From: CAIXQW01 sp046049675
Lineage (GTDB): Bacteria > Bacteroidota > Bacteroidia > Chitinophagales > Chitinophagaceae
NCBI GenBank assembly: GCA_046049675.1
Contig: JBJORA010000118.1
Span: 1 to 64,000, forward strand
DNA length: 64,000 nucleotides
Reading direction: 5' to 3'
The notes beneath the pieces are model-generated. The model was not told the origin of the DNA and made no database searches. It worked only from the letters and a program-made list of their open reading frames with translations. A program made the position numbers and the translations under genes. Shown here in pieces: positions 56,374 to 64,000 of the stretch (position 1 is its first letter; each line of letters starts with the position of its first letter).

Positions 56374-56772
56374 CTAGTCGTCAAGATTTCTGCGCATGCT
56401 CTTGCGTTCACTTTGCACGCGCTTGGCCTTCAATCTCGCCTCGACGACAGCTTTAGGAATAGCTGTTTTCTTTCTTTTTTTCACAGGCTTTAATGCCGCT
56501 TCAAGTAAGGCATATAATTTTCGTAGAGCAATTACTTTGTTGCCTAATTGTGTTCTATCCTCAGCACAAACAATAGATAAGAAACCATCTTCATTCAACT
56601 TCGTAGCAAGTCTTTCCATTAGCAATGCCTTTTGCGCTGGCTCAAATGCAGCACTGTTGCCAATATGCCATAGCAATTCCACCTTTGTTTCAACTTTATT
56701 TACATTTTGGCCACCTTTGCCACCACTACGGCTCGTTTTGTACTTTATTTCCTTGTCAATATTAATTTCCAT
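56374..56772 (-). CDS. arfB: peptidyl-tRNA hydrolase ArfB (ribosome rescue)
   Basis: This 132-residue class-I-release-factor-like protein has the GGQ motif in SRSGGKGGQNVNKVETKVEL at about 16-35. A basic C-terminal tail (KKRKKTAIPK, KAKRVQSERK) enters the empty mRNA channel of stalled ribosomes. It hydrolyses peptidyl-tRNA on ribosomes without a stop codon. The Met at 56772 is chosen because the family begins there and a strong purine-rich GGAAGG site lies 5-10 bases upstream. It follows the YraN-type gene by 16 bases, so the two are probably co-transcribed. Confidence 0.93.
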   Translation of the reverse strand: MEINIDKEIKYKTSRSGGKGGQNVNKVETKVELLWHIGNSAAFEPAQKALLMERLATKLNEDGFLSIVCAEDRTQLGNKVIALRKLYALLEAALKPVKKRKKTAIPKAVVEARLKAKRVQSERKSMRRNLDD

Positions 56773-56788
56773 CGTTTTCCTTCCTAGT

Positions 56789-57148
56789 TTAGAAAAATGC
56801 ATCGTCAAAATGCACAATCTCTGGCGATTGATTAGGCCATAAAGTAATTGCAATTATATCAAATCGATAATTCTCTAAGTCTTTGGCATAGATATATGCT
56901 TCTGCCGCTTTTCGCAACTCCCTCATTTTTGCTGGCGTAACACCTTGTTCTGGATGCCCATGTTCATCGGTATTACGAAGCTTTACCTCAACAAAAGCAG
57001 TTACACCATCTTTCTCTGCAACAATATCTAATTCCAAATGCCCAAAACGCCAATTACGTTCAACAATAGCATAACCTTGGTTACGCAAATACTTTACGGC
57101 TAAATCTTCGCCGTAGTTACCCTTCTGTATATTTTTTTGCGTGGCCAA
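56789..57148 (-). CDS. YraN/UPF0102-family protein
   Basis: This protein of about 119 residues has a restriction-endonuclease-like fold. Family motifs visible are GEDLAVKYLRNQGYAIVERNWR, GHLELDIVAEKDG and FVEVKLRNTDEHG, the last giving the D...ExK catalytic-like triad. The function is unproven in the family; it is related to Holliday-junction-resolvase-type nucleases. No ATG is available at the 5' end; the frame starts with TTG at 57148, 27 bases from the divergent isomerase ATG. The GEDLAVKYL motif begins about 12 residues in, as is usual, so the TTG start is credible. Confidence 0.85.
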   Translation of the reverse strand: MATQKNIQKGNYGEDLAVKYLRNQGYAIVERNWRFGHLELDIVAEKDGVTAFVEVKLRNTDEHGHPEQGVTPAKMRELRKAAEAYIYAKDLENYRFDIIAITLWPNQSPEIVHFDDAFF

Positions 57149-57175
57149 TTAGTGTTTTCTTTGCGGCACTTCAGT

Positions 57176-58162
57176 ATGAAAGATTTAGTAGCACACTTCA
57201 ACGATCAATTGCTAGATGCCTTGGACAGACTCAAAGGTATAAAATTCAGCAACACCAACACGCCCTTTGACATTATCTTCATCAGCGGACTTGGTGGTAG
57301 CGGTATTGGCGGCAGTATGCTGCAAGATTATTTCAATGCTAATAAAATAAGTGTACCCGTATTTGTAGGCAAAGACTACGATATTCCAGCTTGGGTTAAT
57401 GCGCGTACACTTTTCGTTGCCTGCAGCTATAGCGGCAATACAGAAGAGACTATTTCTAGTATTAAGCAAGCAGAAAAAAAGAAAGCTATCATCACTTGCA
57501 TTACTAGTGGTGGTGCAGTAGAAGCTTATGCCAAGAAAAAAAATTGCAATGTCATTTTATTGCCAACTGGCTTTCCGCCACGTGCGGCATTTGCTTACAG
57601 TTTTTCAGCTTTGCTAGAAACAATGAAGCAATACAAAGTTATTAAAGCCGACTATCAAGCAGACGTACTTGCCGCTGTTGGCACTATTACAGGCGAAGCT
57701 AAAAGCATTCAAAAGCAAGCAAAAGTTGTCGCAAAAAAGATGGCTGGTAAAACGGTTATGATGTACTGCTGCAACGGCTTTGAAAGTGTGCTTGTACGAT
57801 TCCGTCAGCAAATTAATGAAAATGGCAAAATGCTTGCCTGCCACCATGTAATTCCAGAAATGAATCACAACGAATTGGTAGGCTGGCGTCAGAAAGGTGA
57901 CTATTGCACAATTTTCTTCCGCAATAAAACCGACAATGCTCGCTCACAAGCTCGTATTGATATCAATAAAGAGGTTATCAAGAAATACAGCAAGAGTATC
58001 ATAGAAATCCATAGCCAAGGCGAAAGCTTTTTGGAGCGTGCGCTATACATGGTGCACTTTGGCGATTGGGTAAGTGTTTACCTTAGCGAAATATACAAGC
58101 TAGACCCTACGGAAGTAAAGGTGATTGACCACCTCAAGGCCGCACTAGCTAAAATTAAGTAA
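57176..58162 (+). CDS. bifunctional phosphoglucose/phosphomannose isomerase-type SIS protein
   Basis: This 328-residue sugar isomerase has an N-terminal SIS domain with GLGGSGIGGSM and ACSYSGNTEET, the phosphate-binding motifs. A C-terminal PGI/PMI domain has PEMNHNELVGW with the catalytic Glu/His. It matches the PGI/PMI family that interconverts fructose-6-phosphate with glucose- or mannose-6-phosphate. The ATG at 57176 is chosen from family length; an in-frame start at 57137 would overlap the YraN-type gene. The next gene follows after 22 bases. Confidence 0.88.
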   Translation: MKDLVAHFNDQLLDALDRLKGIKFSNTNTPFDIIFISGLGGSGIGGSMLQDYFNANKISVPVFVGKDYDIPAWVNARTLFVACSYSGNTEETISSIKQAEKKKAIITCITSGGAVEAYAKKKNCNVILLPTGFPPRAAFAYSFSALLETMKQYKVIKADYQADVLAAVGTITGEAKSIQKQAKVVAKKMAGKTVMMYCCNGFESVLVRFRQQINENGKMLACHHVIPEMNHNELVGWRQKGDYCTIFFRNKTDNARSQARIDINKEVIKKYSKSIIEIHSQGESFLERALYMVHFGDWVSVYLSEIYKLDPTEVKVIDHLKAALAKIK

Positions 58163-58184
58163 GCAAAAGCGCTTCTTACTTTTT

Positions 58185-58955
58185 ATGGCACAGGCAGCAA
58201 ATTTGTACAAGCTATTGCAATATCTAGCTTGTATTTATTTGCTTGCAATAAATGTATCATGCTCAAACAATGCCACTTCTCCGCCACCAAAAAAAGCAAA
58301 CGTAGCAAAACCTGCATTTGTAACCCATACGCTCGATAATGCCAAGGAGCAACTAGCCATCTATTGGCTTGACGATGCTAACAAACCCATTGGGAGCCTC
58401 GGCAATCTTGAAACTTACACTAGTAGACGCAACAAAAAATTAGTCTTTGCGATGAATGCAGGTATGTATCTGCAAGACCAAAGTCCGCAAGGGCTATGCA
58501 TTATTGAAGGCAAACAAATGCGCCCTCTCAATACAGATATTGGCTATGGCAATTTCTATCTCAAGCCAAATGGCGTTTTCTATTTGACCAAACAAGGCAG
58601 GGCTTTTGTTGTAGCAAGCAAACAGTTCAAACCCAGCGACAGTATAAGCTATGCCACACAAAGCGGCCCGATGCTGGTAATAGACAGCGTTATTCACCCT
58701 AAATTTAATAAAGGCGGTCAAAGCAAGTATATCCGTAATGGTGTAGGCATTTTGCCAAATGGCAAGGTGCTCTTAGCGATGAGCACCTCCGAACTTAACC
58801 TATATGACTTTGCAAGTTTTTTCCTTGAAAAAGGCTGCAAAAACGCCTTGTATTTAGATGGCTACGTCTCGCGATGCTACGCGCCACTGCAAGGTTTTGT
58901 GCAGCGAGATGGAGCTTTTGGTGCAATCATTGGCATCACAGTGCCGGCGCAATAA
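58185..58955 (+). CDS. phosphodiester glycosidase (NAGPA-like) lipoprotein
   Basis: This 256-residue protein has a signal peptide ending in a lipobox-like INVSC (Cys at about 28), so it is a probable lipoprotein. The catalytic domain matches the NAGPA/DUF2233 family: MNAGMYLQD, the GLCIIEGKQ loop, TQSGPMLVID, RNGVGIL and YLDGYVSRC near the C-terminus. Family members remove GlcNAc from phosphodiesters or act on polysaccharides. The exact substrate here is unknown. It lies after the isomerase gene on the same strand. Confidence 0.85.
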   Translation: MAQAANLYKLLQYLACIYLLAINVSCSNNATSPPPKKANVAKPAFVTHTLDNAKEQLAIYWLDDANKPIGSLGNLETYTSRRNKKLVFAMNAGMYLQDQSPQGLCIIEGKQMRPLNTDIGYGNFYLKPNGVFYLTKQGRAFVVASKQFKPSDSISYATQSGPMLVIDSVIHPKFNKGGQSKYIRNGVGILPNGKVLLAMSTSELNLYDFASFFLEKGCKNALYLDGYVSRCYAPLQGFVQRDGAFGAIIGITVPAQ

Positions 58956-59059
58956 TGACTGTATCATTTTTCTTTTGCTTTGCTCTCAAAATCAGCATGC
59001 TAATTCACTAATTTTATTGCATCTTTGCTAACTACTTTACGATTTTTTTATACAACACA

Positions 59060-59638
59060 ATGAACAACCGTCAACAATACACACTTGCAGCAGCCCTAAT
59101 TGTATTTACAGTATTGGTACGTATGCTTACATATACAAACCATATTGGCAATTTTGCACCGCTTGTTGCAATGAGTTTATTTGTGGGTAGCCGTTTTGGC
59201 AATAAGCAACTTGCTTATATCGTTCCACTATTTGCGGCTTTACTTAGCGATATCTGCCTTGGTATTTTTACAACGCAAACAGGCTTTTATGGTATGAGTC
59301 AGGTTGTAAATTACTTAGCATATTTTGCAGTGGTTGCTCTTGGCACACAATTACGTACAATTACAATTCCACGTGTTGGTGCATTTACGCTTGGCGGTGC
59401 TGTAGTATTTTTCTTGATTAGTAATTTTAGTACGTTTATCGACACGACTTATAATATGTATCCAAAAACTTTAAGTGGTCTTGCTGCTTGCTACGCTGCT
59501 GGTTTAGCATTTGTGCGCACACAAGTAGAACAAAATTGGTTACTTAATGAAGTAAGTGGTCACTTTATTTTTGCGGCATTCTTTTTTGGCATTTATGCCT
59601 TAGCTACAAAAACTGCTACACGTAAGCAACTCGCTTAA
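59060..59638 (+). CDS. DUF6580-type membrane protein (ECF S-component-like)
   Basis: This 192-residue integral membrane protein has five to six helices. The N-terminal part NFAPLVAMSLFVGSRFG and LFAALLSDICLGIF matches the DUF6580 family of putative transport proteins, which resemble the substrate-binding S-components of ECF transporters. No energising module is present. The ligand is unknown. It ends 6 bases before rpe, so they may share a transcript. Confidence 0.75.
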   Translation: MNNRQQYTLAAALIVFTVLVRMLTYTNHIGNFAPLVAMSLFVGSRFGNKQLAYIVPLFAALLSDICLGIFTTQTGFYGMSQVVNYLAYFAVVALGTQLRTITIPRVGAFTLGGAVVFFLISNFSTFIDTTYNMYPKTLSGLAACYAAGLAFVRTQVEQNWLLNEVSGHFIFAAFFFGIYALATKTATRKQLA

Positions 59639-59644
59639 TTTTTT

Positions 59645-60295
59645 ATGGCCATCATAGCACCATCTTTACTTGCTGCAGACTTTTGTAATCTGCACGCTGC
59701 TGTACATTTAGTAGAAAATAGCCAAGCCGATTGGTATCATTTAGATGTAATGGATGGCGCTTTTGTGCCTAATATTAGCTTCGGACAGCCTGTAATTGCT
59801 GCGCTAAAGCCGCACACAACAAAAACTTTTGACGTGCATTTGATGGTTGAAAAACCTGAGCGCTACGCCGAAGATTTTAAGAAGGCAGGCGCAGATATAC
59901 TTACTGTGCACGCAGAAGCATGTACACATTTGCATCGCAATATTCAACAAATAAAAGCCTTGGGCATGCAAGCAGGCGTTGCGCTCAATCCGCACACTTC
60001 TATAGATTGCCTGCAATACATTATTGCCGATATCGACTTAGTATGCATTATGAGTGTAAACCCGGGCTTTGGTGGGCAGAAGTTTATTGCTAGCACAATG
60101 CAAAAAGTGCGCGACACAAAAGCTTTAATTAATGCAAGCGGTAGTAAAGCACTTATAGAAATTGATGGCGGTGTAACCCTAGCCAATGCTTCCGAGCTAA
60201 TAGCTGCTGGTGCAGATGTATTGGTGGCAGGCAATACAGTATTTGCAGCGCAAAATCCCACAGAAACAATTGCACAGTTAAAAGCAACAGTGTAA
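59645..60295 (+). CDS. rpe: ribulose-phosphate 3-epimerase
   Basis: This 216-residue TIM-barrel epimerase of the pentose phosphate pathway has intact family motifs: PSLLAADFCNL, WYHLDVMDGAFVPN (His/Asp metal and acid-base residues), FDVHLMVEKP, VNPGFGGQKF and IEIDGGV. Its length is normal for the family. It is probably translated from the same mRNA as the DUF6580 gene. Confidence 0.96.
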   Translation: MAIIAPSLLAADFCNLHAAVHLVENSQADWYHLDVMDGAFVPNISFGQPVIAALKPHTTKTFDVHLMVEKPERYAEDFKKAGADILTVHAEACTHLHRNIQQIKALGMQAGVALNPHTSIDCLQYIIADIDLVCIMSVNPGFGGQKFIASTMQKVRDTKALINASGSKALIEIDGGVTLANASELIAAGADVLVAGNTVFAAQNPTETIAQLKATV

Positions 60296-60381
60296 GTACT
60301 GATTTGGTTTCTATTCTTAATCACGCCCCAAATCGCGGTACATAACAAAATATAAAACGTAACTTGCCGTTCTTAACACGC

Positions 60382-62838
60382 ATGCGCTTCAGGCTTTTGA
60401 TATTAATGCTCTTGTGTTGTGGCAATTCCTTTGCACAAAATGTAAGCATTGCAACTATACGAGGTAAAGTAGTTGATGTCAATAGAGTGGCCATTGCCGA
60501 CGTTGTCGTTAATGCTTTTGACTACGAGCTAGCAACTACCACGAACACAGAAGGCAATTTTGAACTACGCATCCCTAGTGGGCAGTTTGTAAAAATAACA
60601 GTTGTAAAAAGTGGTTTCTACACAAAAACCTTTACTTACAAACTGGGCAAAGACGAAGTAAAAAATATTGTTGTGCAACTCGACCGCACAAAAAAAGAAC
60701 TTGGTGCAATCAGCGTCTCTAAAAAGAACACCCGCAACAATGCTGGCATGGTTGCTTTTAATATGAAGCAAGCCCAAATCATGCCAAGTACAATTGGCGG
60801 CGTAGAAGGCTTACTCAAAGTTTTTTTAAGTGGCAACAATAACGAGCTAACAAGTCAATACAATGTGCGTGGTGGCAACTTCGACGAAAATTTAGTTTAC
60901 ATCAACGACTTTGAAGTATATCGACCATTTCTTGCACGCAGTGGTCAGCAAGAAGGACTTAGTATCATCAATAGCGACTTAGTACAAAATGTAAACTTTA
61001 GCACAGGAGGCTTTCAGGCGAAGTACGGCGATAAAATGAGTAGCGTACTTGACGTACAATATAAAAAGCCAAAAGAATTTGGCGCAGGATTTACAGCAAG
61101 TCTTTTACAAGCAAGCGCATATGCAGAAGGTGTGAGCCGCAATAGCCGATTATCTTACTTACTTGGTATACGTCAAAAAAGCAATGCTTATTTACTAGCA
61201 GCACAACAAACAACAGGTGTTTACAATCCTAGTTTTACCGATGCACAGGCAATGCTGCAGTACGATATCAATACGAAGTGGAGTGTAACTGCACTAGGCA
61301 ACTATGCCCGCAATCGCTTCACGTTTATTCCCGAGCAATTTCAAAGTTCTTTTGGTACCGTAACCAATGTGCTTGCTTTAGATATTCGTTATGCTGGTAA
61401 GGAAATAGACCAGTTTGACAGTCGTTTTGGTGGTATTAGTTTTACAAATACGCCCAACGATAAACTTACTTTGAAATTTTTAGCAAGCGGTTTTCAAACC
61501 AACGAAATTGAAACCTACGATTTAAAGGGTGAATACTTACTTGGCTTGGTAGAAAGCGATTTAGGCAACGAAAATTTTGGACAAATTAAAGCCGCACTAG
61601 GTACTGGTATCATACATAGCTATGCAAGAAACTATTTGCAAATCAACACCGCTAATATCGGCCACCGCGGTAGTTACGACAACGAAAAGCACTTTGTGCA
61701 GTGGGGTATCAACTACAACCCAATTAATATTCAAGACCAATTAAACGAATGGGAACGTCGCGATAGTGCTGGGTTTTCGCAACCTGCAAGCGACCAAGCC
61801 ATCTTGATGAGTAAACGTTACAATACAAGTAACACACTTAGTAATCATATCATTAACGCTTTTGTACAAGATAATCTAGCATGGGATAGCCTTGGTGTTA
61901 CACTTTACTATGGCGCGCGTATCAACTACAATATACTAAATAAAGAAGTGCTAGTTAGTCCACGCGTGCAAGCCAATTGGAAGCCGCGTAGCTGGAAAAC
62001 AAATGCCATTCTTAGAGGCGCTGCGGGTTTGTACCAACAGCCACCATTCTATCGCGAGTTGCGCAATTTGCGTGGCGAAGTAAACACAGCAGTACGTGCA
62101 CAAAAAAGTGCTCACCTTGTATTAGGTAGCGATATGAACTTTGAAGCGTGGGGACGCCCATTTAAGTTTACCGTAGAAAGCTACTATAAATATTTATGGG
62201 ACCTCGTGCCCTACGAGTACGATAATATTCGCATCAGATACTACGGTAGTAATAATAGTCGAGGATATGCGATGGGTACAGAAGCACGTTTGTATGGCGA
62301 TATTGTAAAAGATGCCGAAAGTTGGATAAGCGTTGGCTTAATGAAAACTGCAGAAGACTTGAAAGGTGATTATGCCTTAGTAAGAAATGTTACAACACAA
62401 CGTGTAGACACAATTGATGCTGGCTATATTGCTCGTCCAACTGATAGCAGATTTACTGTTGGTGTATTTTTTCAAGACTATTTTAGAAATAACAAGAATA
62501 TTAAAGTGCATCTTAATGCCATGTACGGTACTGGTCTTCCTTATGGCTATCCCGATGGATTGAAGTACAACGATGTGCGCCGCCTACCGCCTTACCGTAG
62601 AGTGGATATTGGCTTTAGTGCATTGCTTGTTGACAATCAGCGCAACGTACGACCGTACTACAGTGTATGGCATAAGTTTGAAAGCATTTGGCTAAGTGCC
62701 GAAGTGTTTAATTTATTAGACATCAGAAACACAATCGGTTACACTTGGGTACAAGACCGAACAACTGCAAATTTGTATGCAGCACCAAATCAATTGACAA
62801 GCAGATTGCTTAATGTAAAGCTGATTGTAAAGCTTTAA
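60382..62838 (+). CDS. TonB-dependent receptor with CarboxypepD_reg-like domain
   Basis: This 818-residue outer-membrane receptor has a signal peptide (1-20, ending GNSFAQ). A carboxypeptidase-regulatory-like domain covers about 25-110 (TIRGKVVDVNRVAIADVVV, TTNTEGNFELRIP). A plug (about 135-240, STIGGVEGLLKVF, YNVRGGNFDENLVYINDFEV) and a 22-strand-type barrel with a C-terminal aromatic strand follow. It imports a siderophore, glycan or other ligand in a TonB-driven way; the ligand cannot be read from sequence. The start at 60382 is set by the signal peptide. Confidence 0.9.
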   Translation: MRFRLLILMLLCCGNSFAQNVSIATIRGKVVDVNRVAIADVVVNAFDYELATTTNTEGNFELRIPSGQFVKITVVKSGFYTKTFTYKLGKDEVKNIVVQLDRTKKELGAISVSKKNTRNNAGMVAFNMKQAQIMPSTIGGVEGLLKVFLSGNNNELTSQYNVRGGNFDENLVYINDFEVYRPFLARSGQQEGLSIINSDLVQNVNFSTGGFQAKYGDKMSSVLDVQYKKPKEFGAGFTASLLQASAYAEGVSRNSRLSYLLGIRQKSNAYLLAAQQTTGVYNPSFTDAQAMLQYDINTKWSVTALGNYARNRFTFIPEQFQSSFGTVTNVLALDIRYAGKEIDQFDSRFGGISFTNTPNDKLTLKFLASGFQTNEIETYDLKGEYLLGLVESDLGNENFGQIKAALGTGIIHSYARNYLQINTANIGHRGSYDNEKHFVQWGINYNPINIQDQLNEWERRDSAGFSQPASDQAILMSKRYNTSNTLSNHIINAFVQDNLAWDSLGVTLYYGARINYNILNKEVLVSPRVQANWKPRSWKTNAILRGAAGLYQQPPFYRELRNLRGEVNTAVRAQKSAHLVLGSDMNFEAWGRPFKFTVESYYKYLWDLVPYEYDNIRIRYYGSNNSRGYAMGTEARLYGDIVKDAESWISVGLMKTAEDLKGDYALVRNVTTQRVDTIDAGYIARPTDSRFTVGVFFQDYFRNNKNIKVHLNAMYGTGLPYGYPDGLKYNDVRRLPPYRRVDIGFSALLVDNQRNVRPYYSVWHKFESIWLSAEVFNLLDIRNTIGYTWVQDRTTANLYAAPNQLTSRLLNVKLIVKL

Positions 62839-62845
62839 TTTCTTT

Positions 62846-63676
62846 CTACCAACTCCAAGGGTAGAAATTCAAACGCATATTAATTCTACCGCCGTTGTAC
62901 AAACCGCTTACCACTTGGCCATTTCCAAGGCTACGTACATCGTTGTTGTAATAGTCTGTAACATTTTCTGGCATATAGACTGGAGCTACTATGCCGTCAC
63001 TAGCTGTTACAAATGGTTGTCTGTCGTAAATAACATCAGGACTTTGCTTTTGAAACAAACCCACGTTATTGTATTCTACGCTTAAGCTAACATACTTAAC
63101 TGGTCTAAAGTCGAAACGGCCACCGAAAGTAAACACTCTATCACCTGTTACTTTGTAATTATTGCCAAGAACAGGAGTCAAACCTACAGTGTCGTTAGCG
63201 CCACGTAAATAAGTACTGTTGATTTGTAAATTCTGTTGCGTATACCCAACCATCAATCCTACTCTAAAAACAGCATGCGGTATCATCAGATACATATTAA
63301 TGTCGTTTGTTGGTGCTTTTACTAAAAGCGTATGTGTGCTACCAAGCGAATTTCTTGCTTCTGTGGTAGCCTCGCTAAAGTGACGATAATATGCAAGCGA
63401 TACCATGCCAAAGTCTAGTTCTGCACCAGCACTAACTGGGCGACGCCATTTGAGTGTGCTAAAGTTTGTGCCTCCAGTGCCCAAACTAGCGTTGTGACTA
63501 GCCATGTATCTATCTAGTGAAGCATGCTTCCACATAAAATGAGTATACCCCCCACTAACATTGATGCCACCTGGCCATCCGCCGCCACCTTCTTCCTCAT
63601 CATTTTGTGCAAATGCCGACTGCGCACTTAAAAGCACTACAGCACACAAAAATTTTACAAACCACCACTTTGTCAT
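62846..63676 (-). CDS. outer-membrane beta-barrel-like protein of unknown function
   Basis: This 276-residue exported protein has a signal peptide (1-23, ending SAFAQ), then an acidic and Gly-rich stretch (NDEEEGGGGWPGG). Alternating beta strands follow, with a terminal aromatic residue (FYPWSW). The strand pattern fits a small outer-membrane barrel. No family is recognised. It converges with the TonB-receptor gene (7-base gap). Confidence 0.6.
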   Translation of the reverse strand: MTKWWFVKFLCAVVLLSAQSAFAQNDEEEGGGGWPGGINVSGGYTHFMWKHASLDRYMASHNASLGTGGTNFSTLKWRRPVSAGAELDFGMVSLAYYRHFSEATTEARNSLGSTHTLLVKAPTNDINMYLMIPHAVFRVGLMVGYTQQNLQINSTYLRGANDTVGLTPVLGNNYKVTGDRVFTFGGRFDFRPVKYVSLSVEYNNVGLFQKQSPDVIYDRQPFVTASDGIVAPVYMPENVTDYYNNDVRSLGNGQVVSGLYNGGRINMRLNFYPWSW

Positions 63677-63703
63677 ATTACAAATGTAGGCAAATTCAAT
63701 GTG

Positions 63704-64000
63704 CTAGAACTGTGGCAACACTGGCTTATTGTTCAAAATCTTTTCAATCTTGGCCATAACAGCAGGCGTCAATTGCTTGTACACATCAAGTGCCTTTAGA
63801 TTTTCATTGAGCTGCTTCTTATCTGTTGCGCCAAGTATAGCCGTGGTTGTGTTTGGATTGGCAATCGTCCAGGCTATTGCAAGTTGACCCACTGTACAAT
63901 TCAAATCCGCAGCTAGCTTCATTAATTTTTCTACAGCCGCAAGTCTATTGCCTTGCAACTCACGATTCTTTAGCCATTCAAAATCTTTCAAACTTAAGCG
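63704..64000 (-). CDS. aldo/keto reductase, partial (C-terminal part)
   Basis: The frame runs off the window end, so only about 98 C-terminal residues are visible and no true start is present. GQLAIAWTIANPNTTTAILGATDKKQL is the cofactor-binding end of the voltage-gated K+-channel-beta-type (AKR6/YghZ-like) aldo/keto reductases. It probably reduces carbonyls with NADPH. Confidence 0.85.
   Translation of the reverse strand, partial: RLSLKDFEWLKNRELQGNRLAAVEKLMKLAADLNCTVGQLAIAWTIANPNTTTAILGATDKKQLNENLKALDVYKQLTPAVMAKIEKILNNKPVLPQF

Noticed and set aside
62843..62867. Inverted repeat TTTCTACC...GGTAGAAA at the end of the TonB-receptor gene
   Set aside because: It has no T-run on either strand and overlaps the stop of the convergent gene, so the evidence for a terminator is too weak.
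1..64000. Insertion sequences, CRISPR arrays, tRNA or rRNA genes, phage genes
   Set aside because: I looked for transposase motifs, regularly spaced short repeats and tRNA-like ends and saw none. A tRNA scan would be needed to exclude a missed one.

Overview
The window looks like a chromosomal segment of a Bacteroidota bacterium, probably a Chitinophagaceae- or Sphingobacteriia-type relative. That placement is inferred from gene content, not from a marker search. Supporting signs are five proteins with C-terminal type IX secretion (T9SS) tails, a 17-kb gene for an SprB-repeat surface protein, a TonB-dependent receptor with a carboxypeptidase-regulatory-like domain, LytTR/LytS-type signalling, a BlaI/M56-TonB pair, ribosomal protein bTHX, and TAnnTTTG promoter elements in place of sigma-70 type -10 boxes. 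There are no rRNA, tRNA, CRISPR, IS or phage genes that I can see. Coding density is high and no gene-free stretch exceeds about 250 bases.

Layout. 0.2-2.1 kb holds a divergent HAD phosphatase and methionine-type aminotransferase. 2.1-6.3 kb holds a LytTR response regulator with its sensor kinase (4-base overlap), a UbiA-like membrane protein and a secreted protein of unknown function (1-base gap). 6.5-9.0 kb holds a T9SS cargo protein with a thioredoxin-like CGWC motif, the 34-residue ribosomal protein bTHX and the nucleoid protein HU, with hairpin terminators between them. 9.0-9.3 kb is a control region with three DnaA-box-like sites, followed by a UvrD-type helicase-nuclease. 12.4-18.5 kb holds a small T9SS cargo protein and a TetR regulator divergent from an ABC/HlyD/TolC export operon, with a three-half-site operator between them. 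18.7-25.3 kb holds a T9SS cargo protein, an unknown membrane protein, a membrane-anchored papain-like protease with a DUF4384-like tail, and sigma-54. 25.4-32.6 kb holds asnS, dihydroorotase, purQ, a stand-alone DsbD N-terminal-type domain, full-length DsbD and a membrane protein. 32.7-39.1 kb holds a LamG-containing type-B T9SS protein, the M56-TonB/BlaI pair with three operator palindromes, a secreted bleomycin-hydrolase-like peptidase and a MazG-like pyrophosphohydrolase.

39.1-56.1 kb is one reading frame for a 5677-residue secreted protein. In order it has a signal peptide, a choice-of-anchor-L-type domain, Calx-beta and Ig-like domains, about 52 SprB-type repeats, an HYR-like domain, eight copies of a cysteine-rich repeat of about 87 residues, cadherin-like domains and a T9SS type-A tail. 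Its upstream region is extremely AT-rich and contains a perfect 21-bp palindrome and a DnaA-box match. 56.4-64 kb holds arfB, a YraN-type gene, a phosphosugar isomerase, a lipoprotein glycosidase, an ECF-like membrane protein, rpe, a TonB-dependent receptor, an outer-membrane protein and the 3' part of an aldo/keto reductase.

How it fits together (inference). The window mixes housekeeping genes with a strong cell-envelope theme: T9SS cargo, export, and disulfide handling by DsbD-like proteins, which suits the cysteine-paired extracellular repeats. Two regulator/operator systems (TetR-efflux and BlaI-M56) are readable from sequence. At least eleven genes have an exact TAnnTTTG element close to the start codon; seven of these leave only 4-8 bases, implying leaderless or near-leaderless mRNAs. 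All coordinates, starts and repeat counts were worked out by eye, and no database search was run.
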